A stretch of DNA of 64,000 nucleotides from Citrobacter sp. Cu233 (GTDB lineage: Bacteria > Pseudomonadota > Gammaproteobacteria > Enterobacterales > Enterobacteriaceae): assembly GCF_030332225.1 (NCBI RefSeq), contig NZ_JAOWIF010000033.1:372001-436000 (forward strand), in the 5' to 3' direction. Within the stretch, counting starts at the first letter, position 1. Each line of letters opens with the position of its first letter. The notes under the pieces are model-generated. The model was not told where the DNA came from and did no database searches. It was given only the letters and a program-made list of their open reading frames with translations. Positions 1-10,451 of this stretch are shown here, piece after piece. Position numbers and translations under genes: made by a program.

Positions 1-154
<154 letters not shown>

Positions 155-254
155 CTATAGCTACCCTGGTATCAAGATACAAGCCCTTTTCTGGTCCACC
201 AGGGTCCAAAGTGGTAGCATATCATGAATATCCTCCCTTTGATGACGAATGCTT

Positions 255-833
255 ATGTCTATACAGAACGAAATGCCTGGTTACAACGAAGTTAGCCAGT
301 TTTTGAACCAACAAGGGGCCGGATTGACCCCCGCCGAAATGCACGGTTTGATCAGCGGGATGATTTGCGGTGGCAACAACGACAGCTCATGGCAGCCGCT
401 GTTGCACGACCTGACGAACGAAGGTTTGGCTTTTGGTCACGAGCTGGCTCAGGCTCTGCTGAAAATGCACTCTGCCACCAGCGATGCACTGGAAGATGAT
501 GGCTTCCTTTTTCAGCTTTATCTGCCTGAAGGCGATGACGTTAGCGTGTTCGATCGCGCCGATGCGTTGGCAGGCTGGGTAAACCACTTTTTGCTGGGCC
601 TTGGGGTTACACAGCCCAAGCTCGACAAAGTGACAGGTGAAACCGGCGAAGCGATCGATGATCTGCGTAATATCGCCCAGTTGGGCTATGACGAAGACGA
701 AGATCAGGAAGAGCTGGAAATGTCGCTCGAAGAGATCATCGAATACGTGCGTGTTGCCGCATTGCTGTGCCATGACACATTCACGCGTCAGCAACCGACC
801 GCACCGGAAGTCCGTAAACCGACTCTGCACTAA
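255..833 (+). CDS. ygfB: YgfB, UPF0149 family protein
   Basis: A 192-residue acidic protein, nearly identical to E. coli YgfB over its whole length, with a very acidic stretch ([16 protein letters not shown]) near residue 145. An in-frame ATG two codons upstream (249) is also possible; the [10 protein letters not shown] start is chosen because it matches the family. UPF0149 proteins are helical. In Pseudomonas the homologue affects ampDh3/AmpC expression, but no function is firmly set for enterics. It lies 25 bases upstream of pepP and probably begins the ygfB-pepP-ubiH-ubiI transcription unit. Confidence 0.92.
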   Translation: MSIQNEMPGYNEVSQFLNQQGAGLTPAEMHGLISGMICGGNNDSSWQPLLHDLTNEGLAFGHELAQALLKMHSATSDALEDDGFLFQLYLPEGDDVSVFDRADALAGWVNHFLLGLGVTQPKLDKVTGETGEAIDDLRNIAQLGYDEDEDQEELEMSLEEIIEYVRVAALLCHDTFTRQQPTAPEVRKPTLH

Positions 834-858
834 GAACAACAACGCCAGGGAGAGTGTC

Positions 859-2175
859 ATGACTCAGCAAGAATACTTACGCCGCCGCCAGGCTTTGTTG
901 GCGCAAATGCAGCCCGGCAGTGCTGCGTTAATTTTCGCTGCACCGGAAGCGACACGCAGCGCGGACAGTGAATATCCGTACCGCCAGAGCAGCGATTTCT
1001 GGTACTTCACCGGTTTTAACGAACCAGAAGCTGTGCTGGTGCTGATTAAAAGTGATGACACACACAACCATAGCGTTTTGTTCAATCGGGTTCGCGACCT
1101 GACCGCAGAGATCTGGTTTGGCCGTCGTCTGGGGCAGGATGCCGCACCGGAAAAACTGGGCGTTGACCGGGCGCTAGCCTTCAGTGAAATCAACCAACAA
1201 TTGCACCTGCTGCTGAATGGCCTTGACGCGGTGTATCACGCTCAGGGTGAGTATACGTGGGCAGACGAGATTGTCAGTACGGCGCTGGATAAGCTGCGTA
1301 AAGGTTCCCGGCAGAATCTGACAGCGCCTGCAGCAATTATCGACTGGCGTCCGATGGTGCATGAGATGCGTCTGTTTAAATCGCCAGAAGAGATTGCTGT
1401 TATGCGCCGGGCTGGGGAAATTACCGCACTGGCACACACCCGGGCAATGGAAAAATGCCGCCCGGGGATGTTTGAGTACCAGTTGGAAGGGGAAATCCAT
1501 CACGAATTCACCCGTCATGGTGCGCGTTACCCATCCTATAACACCATCGTTGGCAGCGGTGCAAACGGCTGTATCCTGCATTACACCGAAAACGAAAGTG
1601 AAATGCGTGATGGCGACCTGGTGCTGATTGACGCCGGATGCGAATACAAAGGCTACGCGGGCGATATCACGCGCACCTTCCCGGTTAACGGTAAATTTAC
1701 ACCTGCGCAGCGTGAGGTCTACGACATCGTGCTAGAGTCGTTAGAAACCAGCCTGCGTCTGTATCGTCCGGGGACTTCCATTCAGGAGGTGACTGGCGAA
1801 GTGGTGCGCATCATGATTACCGGCCTGGTAAAGCTTGGTATCCTGCATGGTGAAGTCGAACAGTTGATCACCGAGAATGCGCACCGACCTTTCTTTATGC
1901 ATGGTCTCAGCCACTGGCTGGGTCTGGATGTCCATGACGTCGGTGTTTATGGTCAGGATCGTTCGCGTATTCTGGAGCCGGGAATGGTGCTCACGGTTGA
2001 GCCTGGGTTGTATATCGCTCCGGATGCCGATGTACCTCCTGCTTACCGCGGTATTGGCATTCGTATTGAAGATGACATCCTTATTACCGAAGACGGTAAT
2101 GAAAATCTGACCGCTGGAGTGGTCAAGAAGGCGGATGACATTGAAGCCCTGATGGCAGCGGCGCGACTGCAATGA
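859..2175 (+). CDS. pepP: Xaa-Pro aminopeptidase PepP (aminopeptidase P II)
   Basis: A 438-residue cytoplasmic metallopeptidase that removes an N-terminal residue preceding proline. An N-terminal creatinase-like domain (about 1-170) is followed by a pita-bread catalytic domain. The dinuclear Mn ligands can be read in LIDAGCEYKGYAGDITRTF (two Asp), HGLSHWLGLDVHD (His) and the two Glu of LTVEPGLYI and IGIRIEDDI. The frame is open upstream to 637, but the ATG at 859 follows a CAGGGAG ribosome site just after ygfB and gives the family N-terminus MTQQEYLRRRQALL. The stop overlaps the ubiH start (ATGA), which implies translational coupling. Confidence 0.97.
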   Translation: MTQQEYLRRRQALLAQMQPGSAALIFAAPEATRSADSEYPYRQSSDFWYFTGFNEPEAVLVLIKSDDTHNHSVLFNRVRDLTAEIWFGRRLGQDAAPEKLGVDRALAFSEINQQLHLLLNGLDAVYHAQGEYTWADEIVSTALDKLRKGSRQNLTAPAAIIDWRPMVHEMRLFKSPEEIAVMRRAGEITALAHTRAMEKCRPGMFEYQLEGEIHHEFTRHGARYPSYNTIVGSGANGCILHYTENESEMRDGDLVLIDAGCEYKGYAGDITRTFPVNGKFTPAQREVYDIVLESLETSLRLYRPGTSIQEVTGEVVRIMITGLVKLGILHGEVEQLITENAHRPFFMHGLSHWLGLDVHDVGVYGQDRSRILEPGMVLTVEPGLYIAPDADVPPAYRGIGIRIEDDILITEDGNENLTAGVVKKADDIEALMAAARLQ

Positions 2176-3350
2176 GCGTGATTATCGTCGGTGGTGGCAT
2201 GGTCGGCGCGACGCTGGCGCTGGCCATTTCAGCGCTAAGCCATGGGACGCTGCCTGTTCATCTGATAGAAGCGAGTGAACCTGAAACCGATCGCCACCCG
2301 GGATTTGACGCCCGGGCAATTGCGCTGGCGGCAGGAACCTGCCAACAACTGGCGCGAATTGGCGTGTGGCAGGCGATTGCCGATTGCGCAACGGCAATCA
2401 AAACGGTACACGTCAGTGATCGTGGACATGCCGGATTCGTAACGCTGGATGCGCAGGAATACCAAATTTCAGCGCTCGGTCAGGTGGTAGAACTGCACGA
2501 TGTGGGGCTACGTCTGTTTGCGCTGCTGCGTAAAGCGCCGGGTGTCACATTGCACTGTCCCGCTCGTGTCGCCAGCGTGTCGCGCACGCAAGAACGTGTT
2601 GATGTTACACTGGAAAATGGCGAAACGATTACGGGGCATCTGCTGGTGGCTGCCGACGGTACGCGTTCTGCGTTGGCGACGGCCTGTGGGGTTGACTGGC
2701 AGCAACAGCCGTATGAACAACTGGCCGTCATTGCTAACGTCACGACTTCCGTTCCTCACGAGGGGCGCGCCTATGAGCGTTTCACGCCGCATGGTCCGCT
2801 GGCCATGTTGCCAATGGCGGAGGGGCGATGCTCGCTGGTGTGGTGTCATCCGCTGGAGAAGCGTGAAGAGATCATGTCCTGGTCAGATGAACAGTTTTGC
2901 TGCGAACTGCAACGCGCATTTGGCTGGCGACTGGGCCGCATTACACAAGCGGGCAAACGCAGCGCTTACCCGCTGTCTTTAACAACCGCGCTGAAAGCGA
3001 TTACCCATCGTACGGTGCTGGTGGGTAATGCGGCGCAGACGCTGCATCCTATTGCCGGACAAGGTTTTAACCTTGGGCTTCGTGATGCCATGAGTCTTGC
3101 CGAAACGTTGACTCAGGCCCAGGATGACGCAGAAGATGTGGGCGATTATGCGGTGCTGTCGCGTTATCAACAGCGTCGTCAGAGCGATCGCGAGGTGACG
3201 ATTGGTGTCACCAACAGTCTGGTGTATCTGTTTGCCAATCGCTGGGCTCCGTTGGTCGTTGGGCGTAATGCCGGACTGATGGCGATGGAATTATTCACAC
3301 CCGCGCGCGATGCGTTGGCGGAGCGGACCCTCGGTTGGGTTGCGCGATAA
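2172..3350 (+). CDS. ubiH: UbiH, 2-octaprenyl-6-methoxyphenol hydroxylase
   Basis: A 392-residue FAD-dependent monooxygenase of ubiquinone biosynthesis that hydroxylates the aromatic ring of 2-octaprenyl-6-methoxyphenol (C1 position). The N-terminal dinucleotide site is IIVGGGMVGATLALA. The mid-protein motif AADGTRS and the second FAD motif VLVGNAAQTLHPIAGQGFNL (about residue 275) are those of the UbiH/UbiI/UbiF family. Translation is coupled to pepP by ATGA overlap. It acts at the inner membrane face in the Ubi complex. UbiI, from the same family, follows after a REP element. Confidence 0.96.
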   Translation: MSVIIVGGGMVGATLALAISALSHGTLPVHLIEASEPETDRHPGFDARAIALAAGTCQQLARIGVWQAIADCATAIKTVHVSDRGHAGFVTLDAQEYQISALGQVVELHDVGLRLFALLRKAPGVTLHCPARVASVSRTQERVDVTLENGETITGHLLVAADGTRSALATACGVDWQQQPYEQLAVIANVTTSVPHEGRAYERFTPHGPLAMLPMAEGRCSLVWCHPLEKREEIMSWSDEQFCCELQRAFGWRLGRITQAGKRSAYPLSLTTALKAITHRTVLVGNAAQTLHPIAGQGFNLGLRDAMSLAETLTQAQDDAEDVGDYAVLSRYQQRRQSDREVTIGVTNSLVYLFANRWAPLVVGRNAGLMAMELFTPARDALAERTLGWVAR

Positions 3351-3357
3351 ATATGAC

Positions 3358-3442
3358 CTGTAGGTTGGATAAGGCAAAGCCGCCATCCGGCAAGGGTCCC
3401 CGCAAAAATGCCTGATGGCGCTGCGTTTATCAGGCTTACGGA
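3358..3442. repeat. REP/BIME element between ubiH and ubiI
   Basis: Two inverted REP units: a GGATAAGGCAAAGCCGCCATCCGG unit, written here only as its ends GGATAAGGC and GCCATCCGGC, and a facing GCCTGATGGCGCTGCG unit with TATCAGGC. This is the common enterobacterial bacterial interspersed mosaic element. It fills most of the 115-base gap. By family knowledge it may stabilise the upstream mRNA or bind gyrase. Confidence 0.85.
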
Positions 3443-3465
3443 TTACAGGTTTCGAGGTATAAACA

Positions 3466-4668
3466 GTGCAAAGTGTTGATGTAGCAATTGTTGGTGGCGG
3501 CATGGTGGGACTGGCGGTTGCCTGCGGCCTGCAGGGCAGCGGATTACGCGTTGCTGTGTTAGAACAACATGTTCCGCAGCCTTTGGCGGCGGATGCACCC
3601 CCTCAGCTTCGCGTGTCGGCAATTAACGCGGCCAGTGAAAAACTGCTGACACGCCTTGGCGTATGGTCGGATATTGTTGCCCGTCGCGCTTGCTGTTACC
3701 ACGGCATGGAAGTCTGGGATAAAGACAGCTTTGGACGCATTGAATTTGATGACCAGAGTATGGGTTACAGCCATTTGGGGCATATCGTCGAAAACTCGGT
3801 GATTCACTACGCACTGTGGCAAAAAGCGCAGCGTTCAGCGGATATCTCGCTGATGGCACCGGCTGAGTTACAGCAGGTGGCCTGGGGAGAAAACGAGGCG
3901 TTCCTGACGCTGAAAGATGGCTCCATGCTGACCGCCCGTCTGGTGATTGGCGCAGACGGTGCAAACTCGTGGCTGCGCAACAAAGCGGATATTCCGCTGA
4001 CGTTCTGGGATTACCGTCATCATGCGCTGGTGGCAACGATCCGCACGCAAGAAGCCCACGGCGCGGTAGCGCGTCAGGTGTTTCATGGCGAAGGTATCCT
4101 GGCGTTCCTGCCGCTTAGCGATCCACATTTATGCTCTATTGTCTGGTCTCTCTCGCCGCAGGACGCTGAACGTATGCAGCAGGCAAGTGCAGATGATTTC
4201 AATCAGGCTCTGAATATCGCTTTCGATAATCGTCTGGGGTTATGCCAGCTTGAAAGCGAACGCCAGACGTTTCCGCTGACTGGACGCTATGCCCGTCAGT
4301 TTGCCGCCCATCGTATGGCCCTGGTGGGTGATGCGGCGCATACCATCCATCCGCTGGCAGGACAGGGCGTGAACCTCGGTTTTATGGATGCAGCGGAGTT
4401 GATTGATGAACTTAAGCGCCTGCAACGCCAGGGAAAAGACATCGGTCAGTACCTCTATCTGCGCCGTTATGAGCGTAGCCGTAAGCACAGTGCGGCGCTG
4501 ATGCTGGCTGGAATGCAGGGGTTCCGTGAACTGTTTGCCGGTGAGAATCCGGCGAAGAAATTACTGCGTGATATTGGTCTGAAACTGGCCGATACCCTCC
4601 CGGGCGTAAAACCACAACTCATCCGCCAGGCGATGGGGCTGAACGATCTTCCTGAATGGCTACGCTAG
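3466..4668 (+). CDS. ubiI: UbiI (VisC), 2-octaprenylphenol C5-hydroxylase
   Basis: A 400-residue flavin monooxygenase that adds the C5 hydroxyl in aerobic ubiquinone synthesis. The start is GTG (3466), giving MQSVDVAIVGGGMVGLAVAC as in E. coli. The dinucleotide motif is at residues 7-14, the RLVIGADGANSWLR motif near 160, and LVGDAAHTIHPLAGQGVNLG near 285. It is a paralogue of UbiH and in the same orientation. Length matches the family exactly. Confidence 0.96.
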   Translation: MQSVDVAIVGGGMVGLAVACGLQGSGLRVAVLEQHVPQPLAADAPPQLRVSAINAASEKLLTRLGVWSDIVARRACCYHGMEVWDKDSFGRIEFDDQSMGYSHLGHIVENSVIHYALWQKAQRSADISLMAPAELQQVAWGENEAFLTLKDGSMLTARLVIGADGANSWLRNKADIPLTFWDYRHHALVATIRTQEAHGAVARQVFHGEGILAFLPLSDPHLCSIVWSLSPQDAERMQQASADDFNQALNIAFDNRLGLCQLESERQTFPLTGRYARQFAAHRMALVGDAAHTIHPLAGQGVNLGFMDAAELIDELKRLQRQGKDIGQYLYLRRYERSRKHSAALMLAGMQGFRELFAGENPAKKLLRDIGLKLADTLPGVKPQLIRQAMGLNDLPEWLR

Positions 4669-5120
4669 TGTCCGAAAGGACAACCTTAAGAGTTTGAAAC
4701 CCGTCACACTTTCCTCTCCCGGCCTGCGCGCCGGGATGGCTCTCTCATTTGAAATAATCTAATTCCACGCCTTTTTTCGCATTAGTTTTTTTAATATTAC
4801 GTTTTTTTCATAACGCCATTTTTGACATTTTTTCCACATTAAATATGGATTGATGCGGCTTAACTCTGCTTATGTGCGTCTGTTGTTCTGAAGTGGTGGC
4901 GTTTTAATGGTTTTTTATGCTGTCGGCGATCTGGTCATTTTTAGTCATAAGCTAATGTGATGGTTAATTTTGCCTTATGGTTTAGCGTCTGTTTCGGTGG
5001 TAAGTTCAGGACAAAGAGAACGTTTGCGTCGCAGCCCCTGGAGCGGCTGTGGTGCTGGGTTTCGTGGCGAAGATTTCACCACGAAAGAGTTGATAGCCCC
5101 GCTTATTCAACGAGGAAAAG
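4669..5120 (+). promoter_or_regulatory. gcvTHP control region with CTAAT (GcvA-type) motifs
   Basis: This gene-free stretch of 452 bases is strongly T-rich between 4770 and 4900. CTAAT occurs at 4759-4763 and 4952-4956, and its complement ATTAG at 4781-4785. In E. coli the glycine-cleavage activator/repressor GcvA binds sites with a CTAAT core upstream of gcvT, and Lrp binds nearby AT-rich DNA; assigning these sites to GcvA is inference. A perfect 7-bp hairpin (4717-4736, arms TCCCGGC/GCCGGGA) just after ubiI may end that transcript, though no T-run follows. A second stem (about 5061-5089, TTCGTGG/CCACGAA) lies in the probable leader. Confidence 0.6.
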
Positions 5121-6215
5121 ATGGCTCAACAGACTCCTTTGTACGAACAACACACGCTATGTGGCGCGCGCATGGTTGACTTCCATGGCTGGATGATGCC
5201 ACTGCATTACGGTTCTCAGCTCGATGAGCACCATGCTGTCCGCACCGATGCCGGTATGTTTGATGTGTCGCACATGACCATCGTCGACCTGCGCGGCAGC
5301 CGCACCCGGGAGTTCTTGCGCTATCTGCTGGCAAACGACGTCGCGAAGCTAACGAAGACAGGTAAAGCCCTTTACTCCGGTATGCTCAATGCTTCGGGCG
5401 GCGTGATAGATGACCTGATTGTCTACTACTTCACTGAAGATTTCTTCCGCCTCGTTGTAAACTCCGCCACCCGCGAAAAAGACCTCTCCTGGATTACCCA
5501 ACACGCTGAACCTTACGCCATCGACATCACCGTTCGTGATGACCTGTCACTGATCGCGGTGCAAGGACCAAACGCGCAGGCAAAAGCTGCCACGCTGTTT
5601 ACTGACGAACAACGCCATGCTGTTGAAGGTATGAAACCGTTCTTCGGCGTTCAGGCGGGTGATTTGTTTATCGCGACCACGGGTTATACCGGCGAAGCGG
5701 GATATGAAATTGCAATGCCGAATGAAAAGGCCGCGGATTTCTGGCGCGCGCTGGTTGAAGCCGGTGTTCAGCCTTGCGGTCTGGGCGCGCGTGATACGCT
5801 GCGTTTAGAAGCCGGTATGAACCTGTATGGTCAGGAGATGGATGAAGGTATCTCCCCGCTGGCGGCCAATATGGGCTGGACTATCGCGTGGGAACCGACC
5901 GATCGCGACTTTATTGGTCGTGAAGCGCTGGAAATGCAGCGCGAAAAAGGCCATGAGCAACTGGTCGGCCTGGTGATGACCGAGAAAGGCGTGCTGCGTA
6001 ATGAACTGCCAGTGCGTTTTACTGACGCGTCGGGCAACCAGCATGAAGGCATCATCACCAGCGGAACCTTCTCCCCAACGTTGGGCTACAGCATCGCGCT
6101 GGCACGCGTTCCGGCGGGTATCGGCGAAACGGCGATTGTGCAAATTCGTAACCGCGAAATGCCGGTAAAAGTGACTAAACCTGTTTTTGTGCGTAACGGC
6201 AAAGCCGTCGCGTAA
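5121..6215 (+). CDS. gcvT: Aminomethyltransferase, glycine cleavage T protein
   Basis: A 364-residue tetrahydrofolate-dependent enzyme. It takes the aminomethyl group from lipoylated GcvH and makes 5,10-methylene-THF and ammonia. The N-terminus ([20 protein letters not shown]) and the GCV_T folate-binding domain match E. coli, as does the C-terminal barrel ending [12 protein letters not shown] conserved Asp lies in the FDVSHMT segment region. It is the first gene of gcvTHP, 25 bases before gcvH, with ribosome site GAGGAAAAG before the ATG. Expression is expected to follow glycine through GcvA/GcvR, Lrp and PurR. Confidence 0.97.
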   Translation: MAQQTPLYEQHTLCGARMVDFHGWMMPLHYGSQLDEHHAVRTDAGMFDVSHMTIVDLRGSRTREFLRYLLANDVAKLTKTGKALYSGMLNASGGVIDDLIVYYFTEDFFRLVVNSATREKDLSWITQHAEPYAIDITVRDDLSLIAVQGPNAQAKAATLFTDEQRHAVEGMKPFFGVQAGDLFIATTGYTGEAGYEIAMPNEKAADFWRALVEAGVQPCGLGARDTLRLEAGMNLYGQEMDEGISPLAANMGWTIAWEPTDRDFIGREALEMQREKGHEQLVGLVMTEKGVLRNELPVRFTDASGNQHEGIITSGTFSPTLGYSIALARVPAGIGETAIVQIRNREMPVKVTKPVFVRNGKAVA

Positions 6216-6240
6216 TTCATCCTTTTTTGGAGATTGATTG

Positions 6241-6630
6241 ATGAGCAACGTACCTGCAGAACTGAAATACAGCAAAGAACACGAATGGCTGCGCAAAGAA
6301 GCTGACGGTTCTTATACCGTTGGTATCACCGAACACGCTCAGGAGCTGCTGGGCGACATGGTTTTCGTTGATCTGCCCGACGTTGGCACGACCGTTAGTG
6401 CGGGTGATGACTGCGCGGTTGCGGAATCCGTAAAAGCGGCATCTGATATTTATGCGCCGGTCGGCGGTGAGATTGTTGCGGTTAATGATGCACTCAGCGA
6501 CTCTCCGGAACTGGTTAACAGCGAGCCGTATGCCGGTGGCTGGATCTTCAAAATCAAAGCCAGCGATGAAAGTGAGATTGAATCACTGCTGGATGCGACT
6601 GCATACGAAGCTTTGTTAGAAGACGAATAA
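6241..6630 (+). CDS. gcvH: Glycine cleavage system H protein
   Basis: A 129-residue lipoyl carrier that shuttles the aminomethyl group from GcvP to GcvT and then to lipoamide dehydrogenase. The lipoylated lysine is K65 in AESVKAASD. The fold is the usual beta-sandwich with acidic C-terminus. The ATG at 6241 follows TTTTTGGAGATTGATTG; the TTG immediately before it is not needed. A hairpin repeat separates it from gcvP. Confidence 0.97.
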   Translation: MSNVPAELKYSKEHEWLRKEADGSYTVGITEHAQELLGDMVFVDLPDVGTTVSAGDDCAVAESVKAASDIYAPVGGEIVAVNDALSDSPELVNSEPYAGGWIFKIKASDESEIESLLDATAYEALLEDE

Positions 6631-6703
6631 ATACGCGTCATTCTTCACGTTGCAGGTGTGTTGGTTTCCTCGCACACCTGCAACGTGAATCATTTTGCGT
6701 ATT
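6631..6703. repeat. Short ERIC-like palindrome between gcvH and gcvP
   Basis: Perfect 17-base inverted arms (6644-6660, TTCACGTTGCAGGTGTG, and 6673-6689) flank a 12-base loop. Weaker outer arms (ATACGCGTCAT / CATTTTGCGTAT) extend it to about 6631-6703. The ends resemble those of the 127-bp ERIC/IRU repeat with the central core missing, so it looks like a deletion derivative. It lies inside the gcv operon and would form a strong stem in the mRNA. Confidence 0.65.
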
Positions 6704-6755
6704 CAGGTAAGTAGAGACACCTACGATTCACTGCACGTTTCAGGAACCATCGCCC

Positions 6756-9629
6756 ATGACACAGACGTTAAGCCAGCTTGAAAACAGCGGCGCTTTCATT
6801 GAACGCCACATCGGACCGGATGCCGCGCAGCAGCAAGAGATGCTGAATGCCGTTGGCGCCGAGTCGTTAAACGCGCTGATCGGCCAGATTGTGCCGAAAG
6901 ACATTCAGCTCGCAACCCCGCCACAGGTGGGCGAGGCGGCGACCGAATACGCCGCGCTGGCTGAATTAAAAGCCATCGCCGGGCGTAACAAGCGCTTCAC
7001 GTCCTACATTGGCATGGGCTACACCGCTGTACAGTTGCCGCCGGTTATTTTGCGCAACATGCTGGAAAACCCGGGCTGGTACACCGCGTATACGCCGTAT
7101 CAGCCAGAAGTCTCTCAGGGGCGCCTGGAAGCGCTGCTGAATTTCCAACAAGTCACGCTGGACCTGACTGGTCTGGACATGGCTTCCGCGTCTCTGCTGG
7201 ATGAAGCCACCGCTGCCGCTGAAGCTATGGCGATGGCAAAACGCGTCAGCAAGCTGAAAAACGCCAACCGTTTCTTCGTCGCGGCTGATGTTCATCCGCA
7301 AACCCTGGATGTTGTGCGTACCCGTGCGGAAACCTTCGGTTTTGACGTTATCGTCGATGATGCGGAAAAAGCACTGGATCACCAGGATGTGTTCGGCGTG
7401 CTGTTACAGCAGGTTGGCACTACCGGTGAAGTGCACGATTACAGCAAACTGATTGCTGAACTGAAATCCCGTAAAGTCGTGGTCAGCGTTGCTGCCGATT
7501 TTATGGCGCTGGTTCTGCTGACCGCTCCAGGTAAACAGGGCGCAGACATTGTGTTCGGCTCTGCGCAGCGTTTCGGCGTACCGATGGGATACGGCGGTCC
7601 ACACGCAGCGTTCTTTGCTGCTAAAGATGAATTCAAGCGCTCTATGCCTGGCCGTATTATCGGCGTATCCAAAGATGCGGCGGGCAATACCGCACTGCGT
7701 ATGGCGATGCAGACTCGCGAGCAGCATATCCGTCGCGAGAAAGCGAACTCCAACATTTGTACCTCGCAGGTACTGCTGGCCAACATCGCCAGTTTGTATG
7801 CCGTTTATCATGGTCCGGTAGGCCTGAAACGCATCGCCAACCGCATCCACCGTCTGGCCGATATTCTGGCGGCGGGTCTGCAACAGAAAGGACTGAAGCT
7901 GCGGCATGCGCATTACTTCGATACCCTGTGTGTAGAAGTGGCCGATAAAGCGGCTGTACTGGCGCGTGCTGAAGCGGCTGAAATCAACCTGCGCAGCGAT
8001 ATTCATAACGCAGTAGGTATCACCCTCGATGAAACCACCACTCGCGAAAATGTGGTGCAATTGTTCAACGTCCTGCTGGGCGACAGCCACGGCCTGAACA
8101 TCGATACGCTGGATAAAGACGTGGCGCTCGACAGCCGTTCTATTCAGGACAGCATGCTGCGTGATGACGCAATCCTCAGCCATCCGGTATTTAATCGCTA
8201 CCATAGCGAAACCGAAATGATGCGCTACATGCACTCGCTGGAGCGTAAAGATTTGGCGCTGAACCAGGCGATGATCCCGCTGGGCTCCTGCACCATGAAG
8301 CTGAATGCGGCAGCTGAGATGATTCCAATCACCTGGCCGGAATTTGCCGAACTGCACCCGTTCTGCCCACCAGAGCAGGCGGAAGGTTATCACCAGATGA
8401 TAGGTCAACTGTCTGACTGGCTGGTTAAACTGACCGGTTATGACGCCGTTTGCATGCAGCCGAACTCCGGCGCACAGGGTGAATATGCTGGCCTGCTGGC
8501 AATTCGTCATTATCACGAAAGCCGTAACGAAGGTCATCGTGATATCTGCCTGATCCCGGCTTCTGCTCATGGTACCAACCCGGCTTCCGCTCAGATGGCG
8601 GGTATGCAGGTGGTGGTTGTCGCCTGTGATAAGAACGGCAACATCGACCTGGACGATCTGCGTGCAAAAGCAGAACAACACGCCGAAAATCTCTCCTGCA
8701 TCATGGTCACCTATCCGTCTACGCACGGCGTATATGAAGAAACCATCCGTGATGTATGCGAAATCGTGCATCAGTTTGGCGGTCAGGTTTACCTTGATGG
8801 TGCGAACATGAACGCCCAGGTTGGTATTACTTCGCCAGGCTTTATCGGCGCAGATGTATCGCACCTCAACCTGCATAAAACGTTCTGCATTCCGCACGGC
8901 GGCGGCGGCCCCGGTATGGGACCGATCGGCGTTAAATCGCATCTGGCACCGTTCGTGCCGGGCCACAGTGTGGTACAGATTGAAGGGATGCTCACCCGTC
9001 AGGGCGCTGTTTCTGCCGCTCCGTTCGGTAGTGCGTCTATTCTGCCAATCAGTTGGATGTATATCCGCATGATGGGGGCAGAAGGCCTGAAGCAGGCAAG
9101 CCAGGTGGCAATTCTGAATGCTAACTACATTGCCAGCCGTCTGAAAGATGCCTATCCGGTGCTGTATACCGGTCGTGACGGCCGTGTGGCACATGAATGT
9201 ATTCTCGACATTCGCCCACTGAAAGAAGAGACCGGTATCAGCGAACTGGATATTGCCAAGCGTCTGATCGATTACGGTTTCCATGCGCCGACCATGTCAT
9301 TCCCGGTTGCGGGTACGCTGATGGTCGAACCAACGGAATCCGAAAGCAAAGTAGAATTGGATCGCTTTATCAATGCGATGCTGGCTATCCGCGCTGAGAT
9401 CGATCGCGTGAAAGCCGGTGAATGGCCGCTGGACGATAACCCGCTGGTTAACTCTCCACATACCCAGAATGAACTGGTGTCTGAGTGGACTCACGGTTAT
9501 AGCCGCGAAATTGCTGTCTTCCCGGTGGGTGTGGCGAACAAATACTGGCCGACCGTGAAGCGTCTCGATGACGTTTACGGTGACCGTAACCTGTTCTGCT
9601 CTTGCGTACCGATGAGCGAATATCAGTAA
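6756..9629 (+). CDS. gcvP: Glycine dehydrogenase (decarboxylating), P protein
   Basis: A 957-residue PLP enzyme that decarboxylates glycine and loads the aminomethyl group on GcvH lipoamide. Two homologous aminotransferase-fold halves are present. The PLP lysine lies in [20 protein letters not shown] (about residue 707), followed by the glycine-rich loop. The enterobacterial protein is 957 residues, so it is full length. It is the third gene of the operon, 125 bases after gcvH. The antisense frame inside it is an artefact of codon bias. Confidence 0.98.
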   Translation: MTQTLSQLENSGAFIERHIGPDAAQQQEMLNAVGAESLNALIGQIVPKDIQLATPPQVGEAATEYAALAELKAIAGRNKRFTSYIGMGYTAVQLPPVILRNMLENPGWYTAYTPYQPEVSQGRLEALLNFQQVTLDLTGLDMASASLLDEATAAAEAMAMAKRVSKLKNANRFFVAADVHPQTLDVVRTRAETFGFDVIVDDAEKALDHQDVFGVLLQQVGTTGEVHDYSKLIAELKSRKVVVSVAADFMALVLLTAPGKQGADIVFGSAQRFGVPMGYGGPHAAFFAAKDEFKRSMPGRIIGVSKDAAGNTALRMAMQTREQHIRREKANSNICTSQVLLANIASLYAVYHGPVGLKRIANRIHRLADILAAGLQQKGLKLRHAHYFDTLCVEVADKAAVLARAEAAEINLRSDIHNAVGITLDETTTRENVVQLFNVLLGDSHGLNIDTLDKDVALDSRSIQDSMLRDDAILSHPVFNRYHSETEMMRYMHSLERKDLALNQAMIPLGSCTMKLNAAAEMIPITWPEFAELHPFCPPEQAEGYHQMIGQLSDWLVKLTGYDAVCMQPNSGAQGEYAGLLAIRHYHESRNEGHRDICLIPASAHGTNPASAQMAGMQVVVVACDKNGNIDLDDLRAKAEQHAENLSCIMVTYPSTHGVYEETIRDVCEIVHQFGGQVYLDGANMNAQVGITSPGFIGADVSHLNLHKTFCIPHGGGGPGMGPIGVKSHLAPFVPGHSVVQIEGMLTRQGAVSAAPFGSASILPISWMYIRMMGAEGLKQASQVAILNANYIASRLKDAYPVLYTGRDGRVAHECILDIRPLKEETGISELDIAKRLIDYGFHAPTMSFPVAGTLMVEPTESESKVELDRFINAMLAIRAEIDRVKAGEWPLDDNPLVNSPHTQNELVSEWTHGYSREIAVFPVGVANKYWPTVKRLDDVYGDRNLFCSCVPMSEYQ

Positions 9630-9657
9630 CTTTTCCGCGCAGTAAAGCCGTTTCCAG

Positions 9658-9690
9658 GCCGGGTAAGGCGAAGCCGCCTCCCGGCTTTTT
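9658..9690 (+). terminator. REP-like terminator after gcvTHP
   Basis: GCCGGG (9658-9663) pairs with CCCGGC (9680-9685), an inner GGCG/CGCC-like part extends it, and a run of five T follows. It resembles a single REP unit and would act as a Rho-independent terminator for gcvTHP, leaving ygfF with its own ribosome site (TCTGGAGGA) just downstream. Confidence 0.6.
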
Positions 9691-9707
9691 CATATCTGGA
9701 GGAATGT

Positions 9708-10451
9708 ATGGGAATCGCACTGGTTACTGGCGGCAGTCGTGGTATTGGACGGGCAACTGCATTGCAGCTGGCAGAAGAGGGATACACGGTTGCGGTTAAC
9801 TTTCATCATAATATTCGCGCCGCAACGGAGGTGGTAAATCGCATCATAGCCGCTGGAGGGAACGCGTTTATTCTGCGTGCCGATATCAGTGATGAGAGTC
9901 AGGTGGTGGCGATGTTTGACGCTATTGACCGCGAAGGCGAACCATTGGCTGCACTGGTCAATAATGCCGGGATTTTGTTTGAGCAGAGCACGGTGGAGAA
10001 CCTCACGGCTGAGCGAATCAACCGTGTCCTGGCAACCAATGTGACCGGCTATTTTCTGTGTTGTCGGGAAGCGGTAAAACGGATGTCGTTAAAACACGGT
10101 GGTCAGGGTGGGGCGATTGTGAATGTTTCTTCAGCAGCATCAAGACTTGGCGCGCCTTTCGAATATGTTGATTATGCCGCATCGAAAGGGGCTGTGGATT
10201 CGCTAACGACCGGACTGGCGCTGGAAGTGGCGGCTCAGGGGATCCGTGTAAACTGCGTACGACCAGGCCTTATCTATACCGAAATGCATGCCAGTGGAGG
10301 AGAGCCGGACAGGGTGGACCGCGTGAAATCCATATTGCCTATGCAGCGAGGCGGACAGCCGGAAGAAGTCGCGCAGGCGATAGTTTGGCTGCTGAGCGAA
10401 AAGGCCTCTTACGTGACGGGCAGTTTTCTTGAATTAGCGGGGGGGAAGTAA
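9708..10451 (+). CDS. ygfF: YgfF, short-chain dehydrogenase/reductase
   Basis: A 247-residue classical SDR, NAD(P)-binding, substrate unknown. The cofactor motif is TGGSRGIG (residues 7-14), then NNAG (about 85), the catalytic Ser in VNVSSAASR and YxxxK in YVDYAASKGA (about 155-159). It closely matches E. coli YgfF, an uncharacterised oxidoreductase. SD TGGAGGA precedes the ATG. It is followed by 350 bases without a gene. Confidence 0.92.
   Translation: MGIALVTGGSRGIGRATALQLAEEGYTVAVNFHHNIRAATEVVNRIIAAGGNAFILRADISDESQVVAMFDAIDREGEPLAALVNNAGILFEQSTVENLTAERINRVLATNVTGYFLCCREAVKRMSLKHGGQGGAIVNVSSAASRLGAPFEYVDYAASKGAVDSLTTGLALEVAAQGIRVNCVRPGLIYTEMHASGGEPDRVDRVKSILPMQRGGQPEEVAQAIVWLLSEKASYVTGSFLELAGGK

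Noticed and set aside
637..858. N-terminal extension of pepP into ygfB
   Set aside because: The family start and a clear ribosome site are at 859; upstream codons are the +1 shadow of ygfB.
4957..5196. Small ORF upstream of gcvT
   Set aside because: It overlaps the gcvT start, has Arg/Trp-rich non-protein-like sequence and no ribosome site. I also looked for a glycine riboswitch here and saw no tandem aptamer pattern; enteric gcv is controlled by GcvA.
7404..9284. 626-codon open frame antisense to gcvP
   Set aside because: It is a mirror of the strong codon bias of gcvP, has no ribosome site and no recognisable domain.
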